Below are positions 17,438 to 26,656 of a stretch of DNA of 64,000 nucleotides, one piece after another (the stretch's first letter is position 1; every line of letters begins with the position of its first letter). The stretch is from Ruegeria sp. HKCCD4315 (GTDB lineage Bacteria > Pseudomonadota > Alphaproteobacteria > Rhodobacterales > Rhodobacteraceae): contig NZ_WVRN01000001.1 of the NCBI RefSeq assembly GCF_013112245.1, positions 1,802,501 to 1,866,500 of the forward strand, written 5' to 3'. Made by a program: the position numbers and the translations under genes. Below the pieces are notes generated by a model. The model was not told the DNA's origin. It ran no database searches and saw only the letters and a list, made by a program, of their open reading frames with translations.

Positions 17438-19006
17438 TTAGGCGAACCAGGTCCGGCTGGCGACATAACCATCCATCAGGTCGCCGTTTGCATGCGCGGA
17501 CCAACCTGTCACCTTGTCCGAATACCCATCAATGAACTGGTTGAACATCGGGTTGATCAGACCGCCCTCTTCCCAGACGATCCGGGCCATCTGACCGTAG
17601 ATATCCTTACGCTTGCTCTCGTCCAACTCGGCGCGCGCCTTCAGCAGCAGGGCGTCGAACTGTTCGTTCTTGAAGCGGGTATCGTTCCAGTCTGCGGCGG
17701 ACAGGTAACCGACGGACCACATCTGGTCCTGCACCGGGCGCCCGCCCCAATAAGACGCGCAGAACGGCTTGTTGTTCCACACCTCGGACCAATAGCCATC
17801 TGCCGGTTCACGCTGGATCTCCAGCGGGATGCCCGCCTCTTGCGCTGACAGCTGAAACAGCTGCGCCGCGTCGATCGCACCAGCAAATGCCGCGTCTGAG
17901 ACATAAAGAACGATGGGTGATCCGTCATGCCCGGATGCCTTGTAATGCTCGGCAGCTTTGGCCAGATCAAACGCACGCTGCTCCATCGAATCGTCGAACA
18001 GAGGATAGGCTTCGTTGATCGGAATATCATTGCCAACCGAGCCATAGCCGCGCAGCACTTTGTCCACCAGTTCCTCGCGGTTGATGGCGTATTTCAGCGC
18101 CAAACGCAGGTCCTTGTTGTCGAAAGGCGCGGTGTCGCAATGCATGACAAAGATGTAGTGCCCACGGCCCGACGATGCGTTGAGCGTTACGCCTGGTGCG
18201 CGACCAAACAGTTTGGCGGTGCGTGGCGGAACGACGTTGATCGCGTGCGCCTGCCCCGCCTGCAGAGCAGCAGAGCGGGCGGTGTCATCGTTCAGAACCA
18301 AAATCTCGTGGCTGTCATAGTGACCAACGCTGTCATCCCAGTGGTTGGCAAACTTTTCAAATGCGTAACGCACACCCGGTTCATCCGCGACCACCTTATA
18401 GGCCCCGGTCGAAATCCCGTCTGCCGGGTTGTCCATGCCGCCGCCCGGCTGCATGATCAGGTGATAATCCGACATCAGATAAGGCAGGTCAGCATTCGGA
18501 GTGGTCAGGGTGATGACCAGGTTGTCGCCATCGACCCGAATATCCTCGATCCCGCGCATGATCCCCAGCGCACCGGATTGAGCGTCGTCGTTCGAGTGGC
18601 GTGCCAACGTCAGTTGAACATCCTCTGGCGTCAGGGTTTTGCCGTTGTGGAACTCTACGCCTTTGCGGATACGGAAGGTCCAGACCTTGCCATCCTCTGT
18701 TGCTTCCCAGCTTTCTGCGATGCTTGGGGCAATGCCGCCCTCTGCGGTGACAACGGTCAGCGTGTTGCCAAACGCTCGCAACGCCTTGGCGGTCACATGC
18801 GACGCCGACAGGGCAGGATCCAGCGTGTTGGTGCTTTCGCCCCCTTTCAATCCCAGAACAAAATGTCCCCCTTTCTTGGGCGTGTCCGCAAGACCCGCTT
18901 CGGCCCAGATCGTGCTGGCCACAGCTGCGCTCAGGCCCAGGGCCGCGGATTTCGCCATGAATTCCCGGCGGCTCAGCGCTTGGGGGTTGAGATCGAATTT
19001 ACTCAT
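17438..19006 (-). CDS. ABC transporter substrate-binding protein (SBP_bac_5), orphan, Tat-exported
   Basis: Periplasmic binding protein of the peptide/nickel family, 522 residues. It has a twin-arginine signal (SRREFMA, Arg13-Arg14), a hydrophobic stretch and a likely cut after GLA near residue 40. The mature part has the family fold, beginning KKGGHFVLGLKGG. No permease or ATPase gene is adjacent, so it must use transporter parts encoded elsewhere or serve as a receptor. It is divergent from a dimethylglycine-dehydrogenase-like gene, suggesting a shared methylated-amine or amino-acid substrate context (inference). AGGAAAAG precedes the start codon. Confidence 0.9.
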   Translation of the reverse strand: MSKFDLNPQALSRREFMAKSAALGLSAAVASTIWAEAGLADTPKKGGHFVLGLKGGESTNTLDPALSASHVTAKALRAFGNTLTVVTAEGGIAPSIAESWEATEDGKVWTFRIRKGVEFHNGKTLTPEDVQLTLARHSNDDAQSGALGIMRGIEDIRVDGDNLVITLTTPNADLPYLMSDYHLIMQPGGGMDNPADGISTGAYKVVADEPGVRYAFEKFANHWDDSVGHYDSHEILVLNDDTARSAALQAGQAHAINVVPPRTAKLFGRAPGVTLNASSGRGHYIFVMHCDTAPFDNKDLRLALKYAINREELVDKVLRGYGSVGNDIPINEAYPLFDDSMEQRAFDLAKAAEHYKASGHDGSPIVLYVSDAAFAGAIDAAQLFQLSAQEAGIPLEIQREPADGYWSEVWNNKPFCASYWGGRPVQDQMWSVGYLSAADWNDTRFKNEQFDALLLKARAELDESKRKDIYGQMARIVWEEGGLINPMFNQFIDGYSDKVTGWSAHANGDLMDGYVASRTWFA

Positions 19007-19122
19007 TTCTTTTCCTATCTGAGTGTCTCATGAAGGTGCAGTCGCGCGGCGCATAGATTGATTCTGTAACAGGCGCGTGACCGACCTCTGGCGCGTCTAT
19101 CCCGCACTGCAAATGACTTCCA

Positions 19123-19137
19123 CGACAAGTTTTGTCG
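19123..19137. promoter_or_regulatory. Small palindrome in divergent promoter region (candidate operator)
   Basis: CGACAA-GTT-TTGTCG is a perfect 6-bp inverted repeat with a 3-base centre in the 192-base gap between the orphan binding protein and the flavoprotein gene. Its position suits an operator, but short palindromes arise by chance and no regulator gene is adjacent. Confidence 0.3.
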
Positions 19138-19198
19138 CATTTGGCATTGCGCCTAAGGGCGCGCTGCGCACACTGGCGGAAATCAATCGGAGGTCCCT

Positions 19199-21616
19199 AT
19201 GAAATTGCAAACCCGCGTGGTGGTCATCGGCGGCGGTGTCGTCGGCTGTTCCGTTCTGTATCACCTGACCAAACTGGGTTGGTCAGATGTCATGCTGCTG
19301 GAACGCTCTGAACTGACCTCGGGCTCGACCTGGCACGCGGCGGGTGGGTTTCACACGCTGAACGGCGACACCAACATGGCCGCGCTTCAGGGCTATACCA
19401 TCCGGCTGTATAAAGAACTGGAAGAGATCACAGGCATGTCCTGCGGTCTGCATCATGTGGGTGGCGTGACGCTGGCCGACAATCAGGACCGCTTCGACAT
19501 GCTGTTGGCAGAACGCGCCAAGCACCGTTTCATGGGGCTTGAGACGGAAATCGTCGGGCCAGACGAGATCAAAAAGATCGCACCTATCACCAATACCGAT
19601 GGCATCATCGGCGCGCTGTTTGATCCTCTGGACGGGCATCTGGATCCGTCGGGCACCACTCATGCCTATGCCAAGGCCGCACGCATGGGCGGGGCAACAA
19701 TCGAAACCCATTGCATGGTACGCGAAACCAATCAACGCCCCGATGGCACTTGGGAAGTCGTGACGGACAAGGGCACCATTCACGCCGAGCATGTAGTCAA
19801 CGCAGGCGGCCTATGGGCGCGTGAAGTGGGCGCGATGGCCGGTGTCTACTTCCCTCTGCACCCGATGGAGCACCAGTATCTGGTCACGGATTCGATCCCG
19901 CAGATCGAAGCGATCATTGATGCGGGTGGCGAGCATCCACATGTGATGGACCCGGCTGGCGAAAGTTATCTTCGGCAAGAAGGACGTGGGCTTTGCATAG
20001 GGTTCTACGAGCAGCCTTGCAAACCCTGGGCTGTGGATGGCACGCCGTGGGAGTTTGGTCACGAACTGCTGCCTGATGACTATGACAAAATCACCGACAG
20101 CATCGAGTTCGCCTACAAACGTTTCCCGGTTCTCGCCGAAGCTGGTGTGAAGTCTGTAATCCACGGGCCGTTCACCTTTGCGCCCGACGGCAACCCGCTG
20201 GTCGGGCCGGTGCCTGGAATGCGCAATTACTGGTCGGCTTGTGGCGTGATGGCCGGATTCAGCCAGGGCGGCGGGGTTGGCCTGACACTGGCGCAATGGA
20301 TGATTGAGGGCGAGCCAGAGCGCGATGTCTTTGCCATGGACGTGGCCCGGTTCGGCGACTGGATCAGCCCCGGTTATACGCGCCCCAAAGTGATCGAGAA
20401 TTACCAGAAACGCTTCAGCGTCGCCTACCCGAACGAGGAACTGCCAGCTGCGCGCCCGAACCGCACGACGCCGATGTACGACATCTTCAGCGATCTGGGC
20501 GCAGTCTGGGGCCAGCAATTTGGGCTCGAAGTCGCCAACTACTTTGCCCAAGGGGATGAGCCGGGCTACGAAACGCCTTCGTTCCGTCGTTCAGACGCCT
20601 TCGAGGCGACGGGACGCGAAGTGCGTGCCGTGCGCGAGAACGTTGGCATAAACGAGGTCCATAACTTCGGCAAATACCGGATCACCGGACCAGCGGCGCG
20701 GGATTGGTTGGACCGGATAATGGCAGGACGTATGCCAAAACCCGGACGCCTGTCCCTGACACCGATGCTGTCGCCTAAAGGCAAACTGATTGGCGATTTC
20801 ACCGCGTCGTGCCTGAGCGAAACCGAGTTTCAGTTGACAGCCTCCTATGGCAGTCAAGCGTTCCACATGCGCTGGTTCCTGCAAAATGCGCAGGATGGCG
20901 TTTCCATCGAGAACATCAGCGACCGCTTGAACGGGTTTCAGATCGCTGGTCCCAAGGCAACGCAGGTTCTGGCCGCCTGCACCCGAGATGACCTCAGTGA
21001 ATTCCAGTTTCTTGATGTTCGCCGCATGACCGTTGGCATGACCGAATGCATCGTTCAGCGGGTCAGCTATACCGGCGATTTGGGGTACGAGATCTACTGC
21101 GATCCTATGGCCCAGCGGCAACTCTGGTGGGCTTTGTGGGAAGCCGGCCAAGCGCATGGCATGGTTCCTTTTGGGATGCGCGCAATGATGAGCCTGAGGC
21201 TGGACAAGTTTTTCGGCTCGTGGATGCGAGAATTCTCGCCCGACTACACCGCTGCGGAAACCGGGCTGGACCGCTTTATCTCATTCCGTAAGAACAGCGA
21301 CTTTATCGGCCGCGCCGTTGCCGAGGCAGAACGTGCTGACGGAACCAACCGCAACTTGGTCGCCTTCGAAGTCGATGCAGACGACGCAGATGTGAACGCC
21401 TATGAACCAATCTGGCTGGACGGTACTGTGGTCGGTTTCTGTACATCGGGCGGGTACTCTCACTTCGCGCAAAAATCCATTGCAATGGGTTTCTTACCTT
21501 CTGACCGCGTCTCCGATGGATTAGAGGTCGAAATCGAAATCCTTGGGCAGATGTGCAAGGCAAAAGTACTCTCAAAGCCTTTGTTTGACCCGGACGGTGC
21601 ACGCATGAGGGGATGA
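19199..21616 (+). CDS. FAD-dependent oxidoreductase with GcvT domain, dimethylglycine/sarcosine dehydrogenase family
   Basis: Predicted demethylating flavoenzyme of 805 residues passing one-carbon units to tetrahydrofolate. The N-terminal DAO domain has the dinucleotide motif VVIGGGVVGCSVLYHL (residues 8-23). GSTWHAAGG near residue 43 contains the His that carries covalent FAD in dimethylglycine and sarcosine dehydrogenases. Residues from about 425 onward form the FAO-M/GCV_T folate-binding region, including LGYEIYC and a GMRAMMSLRLDK segment. A GGAGG site lies 5 bases before the ATG. Divergent from an orphan binding protein. Exact substrate (dimethylglycine, sarcosine or a related N-methyl amino acid) cannot be fixed from sequence. 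Confidence 0.88.
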   Translation: MKLQTRVVVIGGGVVGCSVLYHLTKLGWSDVMLLERSELTSGSTWHAAGGFHTLNGDTNMAALQGYTIRLYKELEEITGMSCGLHHVGGVTLADNQDRFDMLLAERAKHRFMGLETEIVGPDEIKKIAPITNTDGIIGALFDPLDGHLDPSGTTHAYAKAARMGGATIETHCMVRETNQRPDGTWEVVTDKGTIHAEHVVNAGGLWAREVGAMAGVYFPLHPMEHQYLVTDSIPQIEAIIDAGGEHPHVMDPAGESYLRQEGRGLCIGFYEQPCKPWAVDGTPWEFGHELLPDDYDKITDSIEFAYKRFPVLAEAGVKSVIHGPFTFAPDGNPLVGPVPGMRNYWSACGVMAGFSQGGGVGLTLAQWMIEGEPERDVFAMDVARFGDWISPGYTRPKVIENYQKRFSVAYPNEELPAARPNRTTPMYDIFSDLGAVWGQQFGLEVANYFAQGDEPGYETPSFRRSDAFEATGREVRAVRENVGINEVHNFGKYRITGPAARDWLDRIMAGRMPKPGRLSLTPMLSPKGKLIGDFTASCLSETEFQLTASYGSQAFHMRWFLQNAQDGVSIENISDRLNGFQIAGPKATQVLAACTRDDLSEFQFLDVRRMTVGMTECIVQRVSYTGDLGYEIYCDPMAQRQLWWALWEAGQAHGMVPFGMRAMMSLRLDKFFGSWMREFSPDYTAAETGLDRFISFRKNSDFIGRAVAEAERADGTNRNLVAFEVDADDADVNAYEPIWLDGTVVGFCTSGGYSHFAQKSIAMGFLPSDRVSDGLEVEIEILGQMCKAKVLSKPLFDPDGARMRG

Positions 21617-21647
21617 CACTGCGTTCTACCGGCGGCATTGTGACGGC

Positions 21648-22250
21648 ATGACTGATATTCCCATCATCCTGCTGGCCGCCGGACAATCCAGCCGCATGGG
21701 CGGCGTGGACAAGTTGTTGCAAATGATTGACGGGGTCCCCTTGTTGACGCGATCGGCGCGCAGCGCGCAGGCTGTCGGCCCCGTGCTTGCTGCCCTGCCC
21801 CCTAAACCACACCCCAGATATGACGCGCTGAATGGTTTGGATGTTCAGGCAGTACCTGTTCCCGACGCCGAAGAAGGCATGAACGCAAGCCTGCGCGCTG
21901 CGATGCGACGGGTTTCGTCCGACGCTCCAGCAGTGATGGTCTTGTTGGCGGATCTGCCGGATCTTTCCAGTGCCAATCTGGCTGCGGTCTTGAACGCACG
22001 CAAAACCCACCCCGACAAGCTTGTCTGGCGCGGTGCCACTGCGCAGGGCAAACCCGGTCATCCGGTGATCTTTGACCGAAGCCTTTTTGGCCAACTCTCA
22101 GATTTGCAGGGCGATGACGGTGCTCAACAAGTGGTGCGGGCTCATCAAGGCAAAGTACATCTGCACCGCTTGCCAGACCGAAATGCTCTGCTTGACCTGG
22201 ATACGCCCGATGACTGGAACGCTTGGCTCAAAAAGCGGCGCCTAAAATAA
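21648..22250 (+). CDS. MobA/MocA-like nucleotidyltransferase
   Basis: NTP-transferase of 200 residues with the signature ILLAAGQSSRMGGVDKLL at residues 6-23, typical of MobA-like enzymes that attach CTP or GTP to molybdopterin or other acceptors. A later LLADLPDLSSANL segment holds the metal-binding Asp. The C-terminal GHPVIFDRSLFGQL and DLDTPDDW motifs match the MocA/CoxI-associated branch rather than MobA proper. It follows the flavoprotein gene by 31 bases. No molybdoenzyme is encoded nearby, so its target is unknown. Confidence 0.82.
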   Translation: MTDIPIILLAAGQSSRMGGVDKLLQMIDGVPLLTRSARSAQAVGPVLAALPPKPHPRYDALNGLDVQAVPVPDAEEGMNASLRAAMRRVSSDAPAVMVLLADLPDLSSANLAAVLNARKTHPDKLVWRGATAQGKPGHPVIFDRSLFGQLSDLQGDDGAQQVVRAHQGKVHLHRLPDRNALLDLDTPDDWNAWLKKRRLK

Positions 22251-22254
22251 ACAC

Positions 22255-22277
22255 GGCCCGGTCTTGAAGACCGGGCC
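22255..22277 (+). terminator. Stem-loop after the nucleotidyltransferase gene
   Basis: A 9-bp perfect GC-rich stem (GGCCCGGTC / GACCGGGCC) with a TTGAA loop begins 5 bases after the stop. There is no T-run, so it is a terminator or mRNA 3'-stabiliser. A weaker hairpin (AGCGC / GCGCT) followed by TTTT lies at 22425-22443 and may assist. Confidence 0.65.
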
Positions 22278-22995
22278 GGTGCCCAAAACAGGACTACCAC
22301 TTTTCTCAATCCCAAAAGCCTGGTCAGCTTGCCTTCACGACAACCCGACTACATAGCAGCCAAACCTAAACAAGACCCCCTCGTTAACACGCCGCTAAAA
22401 CTCTCGGTGACTGAGTGAACCAGCAGCGCCCCCTAGCGCTTTTGGCTCCCCCTCACTTGGGCATGTTCATCCTCACTGATCTGAACACGCGAAACAACGT
22501 AAAATTGGAAGGTATGGTTAACTTAGCTCAACTTTGAATGGTTTTTGAGCAACAACGCTCCACACGTCAATCAACCTATAGGGGATTGAACGATTGTACA
22601 CACGATAACGATTCGAGGTTATGCACAAACTTATTCGTGCTTACGCCTCGCTCACGTCAAAGTTTTCACATCAAGTCCAGCTAAACGCCAACCTGAGCAC
22701 AACCATTGAGGGAGCTGTATTTTTCCCCATCCTGTCGAAGGATCATTGTCAACAAAACAAAAATAATTCAATGCTTTTGAAAGTTTGACGTCGATTTCAG
22801 CAACAATCCTCCGATTCGCACGCCGACAACCCGGTAATTTTAGCGAATCCCGTACTGACGTCGGCCGCCACAGAACACTGGGTTTGTGGCAAAATTAAGA
22901 TTTCTTCACATATCCCTAAGGAAAGACCAATCCTGCCGGTCCATCTCTTGTTTCAACGCGCAGTCGCACCTGCGCGACACATACAGGAGACAGAA
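22278..22995. other. AT-rich 718-base intergenic region upstream of the Do protease; no gene seen
   Basis: No reading frame with coding character is present. The composition is clearly AT-richer than the flanks. Two identical TGACGTCG octamers (palindromic core GACGTC) start at 22786 and 22856, exactly 70 bases apart. A 5-bp hairpin followed by TTTT is at 22425-22443. A TTGACA on the minus strand (about 22748-22753) could belong to a leftward promoter of an unannotated small RNA, without a good -10. This is a long regulatory region for the envelope-stress protease or a site for a non-coding RNA. Confidence 0.5.
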
Positions 22996-24432
22996 ATGAG
23001 CATCCGCAAATCATCGCTATTACTTCCCCGGACCTCCAACTGGATGGGCATCAGTGCCTTGGGCGCAGCCATGCTGGCAACAACTGCCATTCCATCCATG
23101 GCGGACGAGGCATTGGCAGATCTGGTCGAAACCGTTTCACCTTCGGTCGTGACCATCATAGCGGAACAAGAAATCGTACCCGGTGCGACACCCGGGCAAA
23201 ACTTTGACTTCGACGGGCATCCGTTTGGCGAATTCTTCAAACGCTTCGGCGCGCCCGAAGGCTTCAACGCCCCCCAGCAAGGCCCAGCACAGGGTTTGGG
23301 CTCGGGCTTTGTTCTGGATGAAGCGGGATACATTGTCACCAATCACCATGTCGTGGAAAACGCTTCAACCGTGACCGTGCGGCTGAACGATGACCGCACC
23401 TTTGAGGCCGAAGTGATCGGAACAGACCCACTGACCGACATCGCCGTTTTGAAAATCGATGCAGACACCGCACTTCAGGCCGTTGAGATGGGCGACAGCG
23501 ATGTCATCCGCGTCGGCGAAGATGTTGTGGCCATCGGTAACCCGTTTGGTCTGAGTTCAACCGTAACCACCGGTATCGTCTCGGCAAAGGGTCGCAACAT
23601 TTCAGAAGGCCCCTACGCAGAGTTCATTCAGACGGACGCGGCCATCAACAAGGGCAATTCAGGTGGACCCCTGTTCAACATGGATGGTGAGGTTATTGGC
23701 GTGAATTCAGCCATTTATTCACCCAGCGGTGGGTCGGTGGGCCTGGGCTTTGCCGTGACGTCGAACATCGTAGAACATATCACCGCCGATTTGCGTGACG
23801 ATGGCCAGGTCAGCCGCGGCTGGCTGGGTGTTTCGATCCAAAACGTCAGCCCGCAACTCGCGGCAGCCCTGGGGATCGATGCGTCATCCGGTGCATTGGT
23901 TTCCGACGTGGTAACCGACAGCCCGGCGGATGGCGTTCTGAAACAGGGTGATGTGATCCTGTCCTTCAATGACGAAGCCGTCGATTCCAGCAGTGATTTG
24001 CCCATTCTGGTCGGCACAACCAAAGTTGGTACTGACAGTACTTTGAAAGTCTTGCGTGACGGTAAAGAGGAAACGCTGACTTTGACCGTTGGCCAACACC
24101 AGACGGCGTCTGCTCAGGCCGATGCGCCGGTCGAAGCCGAAGTTGCAGGCACGACGCTGGGCGTCACAGTCGCCCCGCTGACCGAGACGGTACGCGCCGA
24201 GACCGGTGTGGCCGAGACGGTCGAAGGCGTTGTGGTCACAGACCTGAAACCGGACAGCCCAGCCGCAAAGGCCGGTCTGCAGCGTGGTGACGTCATCGTC
24301 AAACTTGGCAACCAGGACACGTTCACACCTGACGCCTTGAAGGCTGCACTGGACAGCGAAAAAACCGATCCGGCGCTGGTGCTGATCAATCGCGGTGGCA
24401 GCCAGATCTTCGTCGCGGTCGAACTGGCCTAG
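22996..24432 (+). CDS. Do-family periplasmic serine protease (DegP/MucD-like)
   Basis: Envelope quality-control protease/chaperone. The start at 22996 (478 residues) has AGGAGA 5 bases upstream; the longer frame from 22948 would put 16 charged residues before the signal peptide. A signal peptide reaches about residue 36 (SMADEAL). The trypsin-like domain has His in NHHVVENA (about 117), Asp in DPLTDIAVL (about 148) and Ser in KGNSGGPLF (about 222). Two PDZ domains follow (about 275-365 and 385-475). A two-component system follows after a 180-base gap with three hairpins; that pairing suggests an envelope-stress role. Confidence 0.93.
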   Translation: MSIRKSSLLLPRTSNWMGISALGAAMLATTAIPSMADEALADLVETVSPSVVTIIAEQEIVPGATPGQNFDFDGHPFGEFFKRFGAPEGFNAPQQGPAQGLGSGFVLDEAGYIVTNHHVVENASTVTVRLNDDRTFEAEVIGTDPLTDIAVLKIDADTALQAVEMGDSDVIRVGEDVVAIGNPFGLSSTVTTGIVSAKGRNISEGPYAEFIQTDAAINKGNSGGPLFNMDGEVIGVNSAIYSPSGGSVGLGFAVTSNIVEHITADLRDDGQVSRGWLGVSIQNVSPQLAAALGIDASSGALVSDVVTDSPADGVLKQGDVILSFNDEAVDSSSDLPILVGTTKVGTDSTLKVLRDGKEETLTLTVGQHQTASAQADAPVEAEVAGTTLGVTVAPLTETVRAETGVAETVEGVVVTDLKPDSPAAKAGLQRGDVIVKLGNQDTFTPDALKAALDSEKTDPALVLINRGGSQIFVAVELA

Positions 24433-24442
24433 CCTTGAACAC

Positions 24443-24546
24443 GCGCGCGCCGCTTGATGGGGATTTTCGGCGCGCGCCTCACCCGGCGGAACAGAGTTGT
24501 CCACTATCCGCCGGGCTTGCCGGGTGCATGCCCAGCACCCGGCAAG
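24443..24546 (+). terminator. Three consecutive stem-loops between the Do protease and the two-component system
   Basis: Hairpin 1: GCGCGCGCCG / CGGCGCGCGC at 24443-24452 and 24468-24477. Hairpin 2: CCCGGCGGA / TCCGCCGGG at 24482-24490 and 24507-24515. Hairpin 3: CTTGCCGGGTGC / GCACCCGGCAAG at 24516-24527 and 24535-24546, a perfect 12-bp stem with a 7-base loop. Together they end or process the protease transcript. None is followed by a long T-run. Confidence 0.75.
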
Positions 24547-24612
24547 ATCCCCCGAATTCAATGTGCATCACCTGAAAATTGTGTTTAAATCCCGATAGAA
24601 AGGAGCCCGACC

Positions 24613-25293
24613 ATGAGCCGCCGTCTGTTGATCGTGGAAGATGACGCTGACACCAGGGACTTCATCGCCAAAGGCTTCGGCGAAGAAGGCTATGTGGTTG
24701 AAACCGCAGAAGATGGTCGCGAAGGGTTGTATCACGCCACAGATGGAGGGTTCGACGCCATTGTACTGGACCGGATGCTGCCAGGCTTGGATGGGCTGTC
24801 ATTGATCAAATCTCTTCGCGCAGCCGGTTTGAAAACACCCGTCCTAATGCTGACCGCCATGAGCGCGGTGGACGAACGGGTTAAGGGTCTGCGCTCGGGC
24901 GCGGACGACTATCTGGTCAAGCCGTTCTCCTTTCAGGAATTGCATGCCCGAATCGAAGCTCTGCTGAGACGTCCGCAGGAATCCGAAGAAACGCCAACGC
25001 TCACCTGCAAAGACCTTGAGATGGATCTGTTGACCCGAAAAGTCACCCGCGACGGGCACGAGATTACGCTCACCCCGCGCGAGTTCCAGATCCTAGAGTT
25101 TTTTCTGCGTCGCAAGAACCGAGTGGTGTCGCGCACTATGCTGCTGGAAGGCGTTTGGGACTATCATTTCGATCCAAACACCAATGTTGTCGACGTCCAT
25201 ATTTCAAAGCTGCGTCGACAATTGGATGAAGGCGGCGATACCCCGTTGATTGAAACCGTCCGCGGTGCGGGTTACATGATGTCTGATGGATAA
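24613..25293 (+). CDS. Two-component response regulator, OmpR family
   Basis: DNA-binding response regulator of 226 residues. The receiver domain (1-120) has the acidic pair in VEDDADTRDF, the phosphorylation site Asp53 (VLDRMLP) and a conserved Lys in YLVKPFSF. A winged-helix output domain follows (about 130-224: TLTPREFQILEF, VVDVHISKLRRQL, IETVRGAGYMM). AAAGGAG precedes the ATG. It overlaps the kinase gene by 8 bases, so the two are co-translated. Its closeness to the Do protease suggests an envelope-stress regulon. Confidence 0.93.
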   Translation: MSRRLLIVEDDADTRDFIAKGFGEEGYVVETAEDGREGLYHATDGGFDAIVLDRMLPGLDGLSLIKSLRAAGLKTPVLMLTAMSAVDERVKGLRSGADDYLVKPFSFQELHARIEALLRRPQESEETPTLTCKDLEMDLLTRKVTRDGHEITLTPREFQILEFFLRRKNRVVSRTMLLEGVWDYHFDPNTNVVDVHISKLRRQLDEGGDTPLIETVRGAGYMMSDG

Positions 25294-26656
25294 CCTGCGG
25301 CTTTCCCTGAACAATTCCAGAACAAGGCTAGTCGCGACCAGCATGTTTCTCAGCACCTTTTTGACTGCTTCGGTGCTGGCTGTGGTGTACGTCACCGCAA
25401 ACCGAAGCATTGAATCCGAGACACGCTCGGTCGTCTCTGCCGAGTTGACGGGATTGGCGGATGAATATGAACGGCGAGGTCTGCTTGGGCTGATCACCGC
25501 AATTGAGCGTCGCCTGCCAAGCGCTTCTGAACGTGACGCGCTTTACCTTTTGACGGATCGGATGGGCGTCAAGCTGGTCGGCAACCTGAAATCCTGGCCC
25601 GTAAATGTGGCAGCAGGTAGCGGTTGGGTCGATCTGGAGCTTCGCCGCGCCGACAATGACCAGCTTGTCCCGGTTTCTGCCGCCTCAATCCGCCTGCCGG
25701 GTGGCGAACGTCTGCTGGTTGGGCGCGATGCCGCCACACGTCAGCAGTTTGATCGCGTCCTGTTCAGGTCGGTCGCATTGGCACTGGGGATCGCCTTTGT
25801 GCTGAGCGTGATCACCGGCTGGCTGTTCACGCGTCTGGTCTTTGCACGCCTTTCGGACATAGCCAGTACGGCCGAAAACATCGTGTCTGGCGATCTATCC
25901 AAAAGAATGCCTCTGCGCGGAACCGGCGACGAATTTGACCAGGTCTCGGGCACGTTAAACAACATGCTGGACCGGATTGAAGAATTGATCAGCAACCTGC
26001 GCACCACGTCGAATTCCATAGCACATGACCTGCGATCTCCGCTCTCTCGCCTGCGCCAGCGTGTCGAGGCTCTGTCAGAGCCGGGAAAAACCGATCTGGA
26101 CCGTGAAGTCGATGTCGCCCGTGCAACGGCTGAAATAGACCACGTGCTGCGCGTGCTGGCACAACTGACCGAGATTTCACGCGCCGAAGCCGGGCTTGGG
26201 CGCGAACAGTTTGAAACCATCGACTTGCAGCAATTGGTCGGTGATGTGGTTGAACTATACGACCCAGTTGCCGCTGATCAGGGTATTTCACTCGACGTCA
26301 CTGGCTCTGCCCCCCCGATCGAAGGGCACCGCCCGCTTCTGTCACAGGCCTTGTCCAACCTGCTTGAAAACGCGATGCGATATGCGCCTGCGGATTCGAC
26401 CATCACGATTTCGCTGGATGCCGAAAACGGATTTGCATGTCTGCACGTGCGCGACCAAGGTCCGGGCGTCCCACCCGAAGAACTAGACCGCCTGCAACTT
26501 CCATTCGTTACACTTGACCCTGCGCGGACGGAGCGCAACGCCGGGCTGGGACTGGCATTGGTCGCGGCGATTTCGCATATGCATGGCGGCAGGTTTGCAG
26601 CCCAAAACTGTGATCCTGGGCTACAGGCGACGATCTATCTGGCCCAGAACCCTTAA
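25286..26656 (+). CDS. Sensor histidine kinase
   Basis: Membrane sensor kinase of 456 residues, partner of the overlapping response regulator. Two transmembrane helices (about 14-36 and 158-182) flank a periplasmic sensor of about 120 residues. Then come HAMP (about 183-235), the dimerisation/phosphoacceptor helix with His near 247 (AHDLRSPLSRL), and the ATPase domain with N box (LSNLLENAMRYAP), G1 (DQGPGVP) and G2 (GLGLALV). All kinase motifs are intact. Its TAA overlaps the stop of the convergent CYTH gene (shared TTAA). Confidence 0.92.
   Translation: MDNLRLSLNNSRTRLVATSMFLSTFLTASVLAVVYVTANRSIESETRSVVSAELTGLADEYERRGLLGLITAIERRLPSASERDALYLLTDRMGVKLVGNLKSWPVNVAAGSGWVDLELRRADNDQLVPVSAASIRLPGGERLLVGRDAATRQQFDRVLFRSVALALGIAFVLSVITGWLFTRLVFARLSDIASTAENIVSGDLSKRMPLRGTGDEFDQVSGTLNNMLDRIEELISNLRTTSNSIAHDLRSPLSRLRQRVEALSEPGKTDLDREVDVARATAEIDHVLRVLAQLTEISRAEAGLGREQFETIDLQQLVGDVVELYDPVAADQGISLDVTGSAPPIEGHRPLLSQALSNLLENAMRYAPADSTITISLDAENGFACLHVRDQGPGVPPEELDRLQLPFVTLDPARTERNAGLGLALVAAISHMHGGRFAAQNCDPGLQATIYLAQNP

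Noticed and set aside
17927..19033. 368-codon plus-strand frame
   Set aside because: Antisense to the orphan binding protein; no domain and no start signals.
22748..22753. Minus-strand TTGACA as the promoter of a small RNA
   Set aside because: No acceptable -10 hexamer at 16-18 bases and no clear transcript end, so not listed as a promoter.
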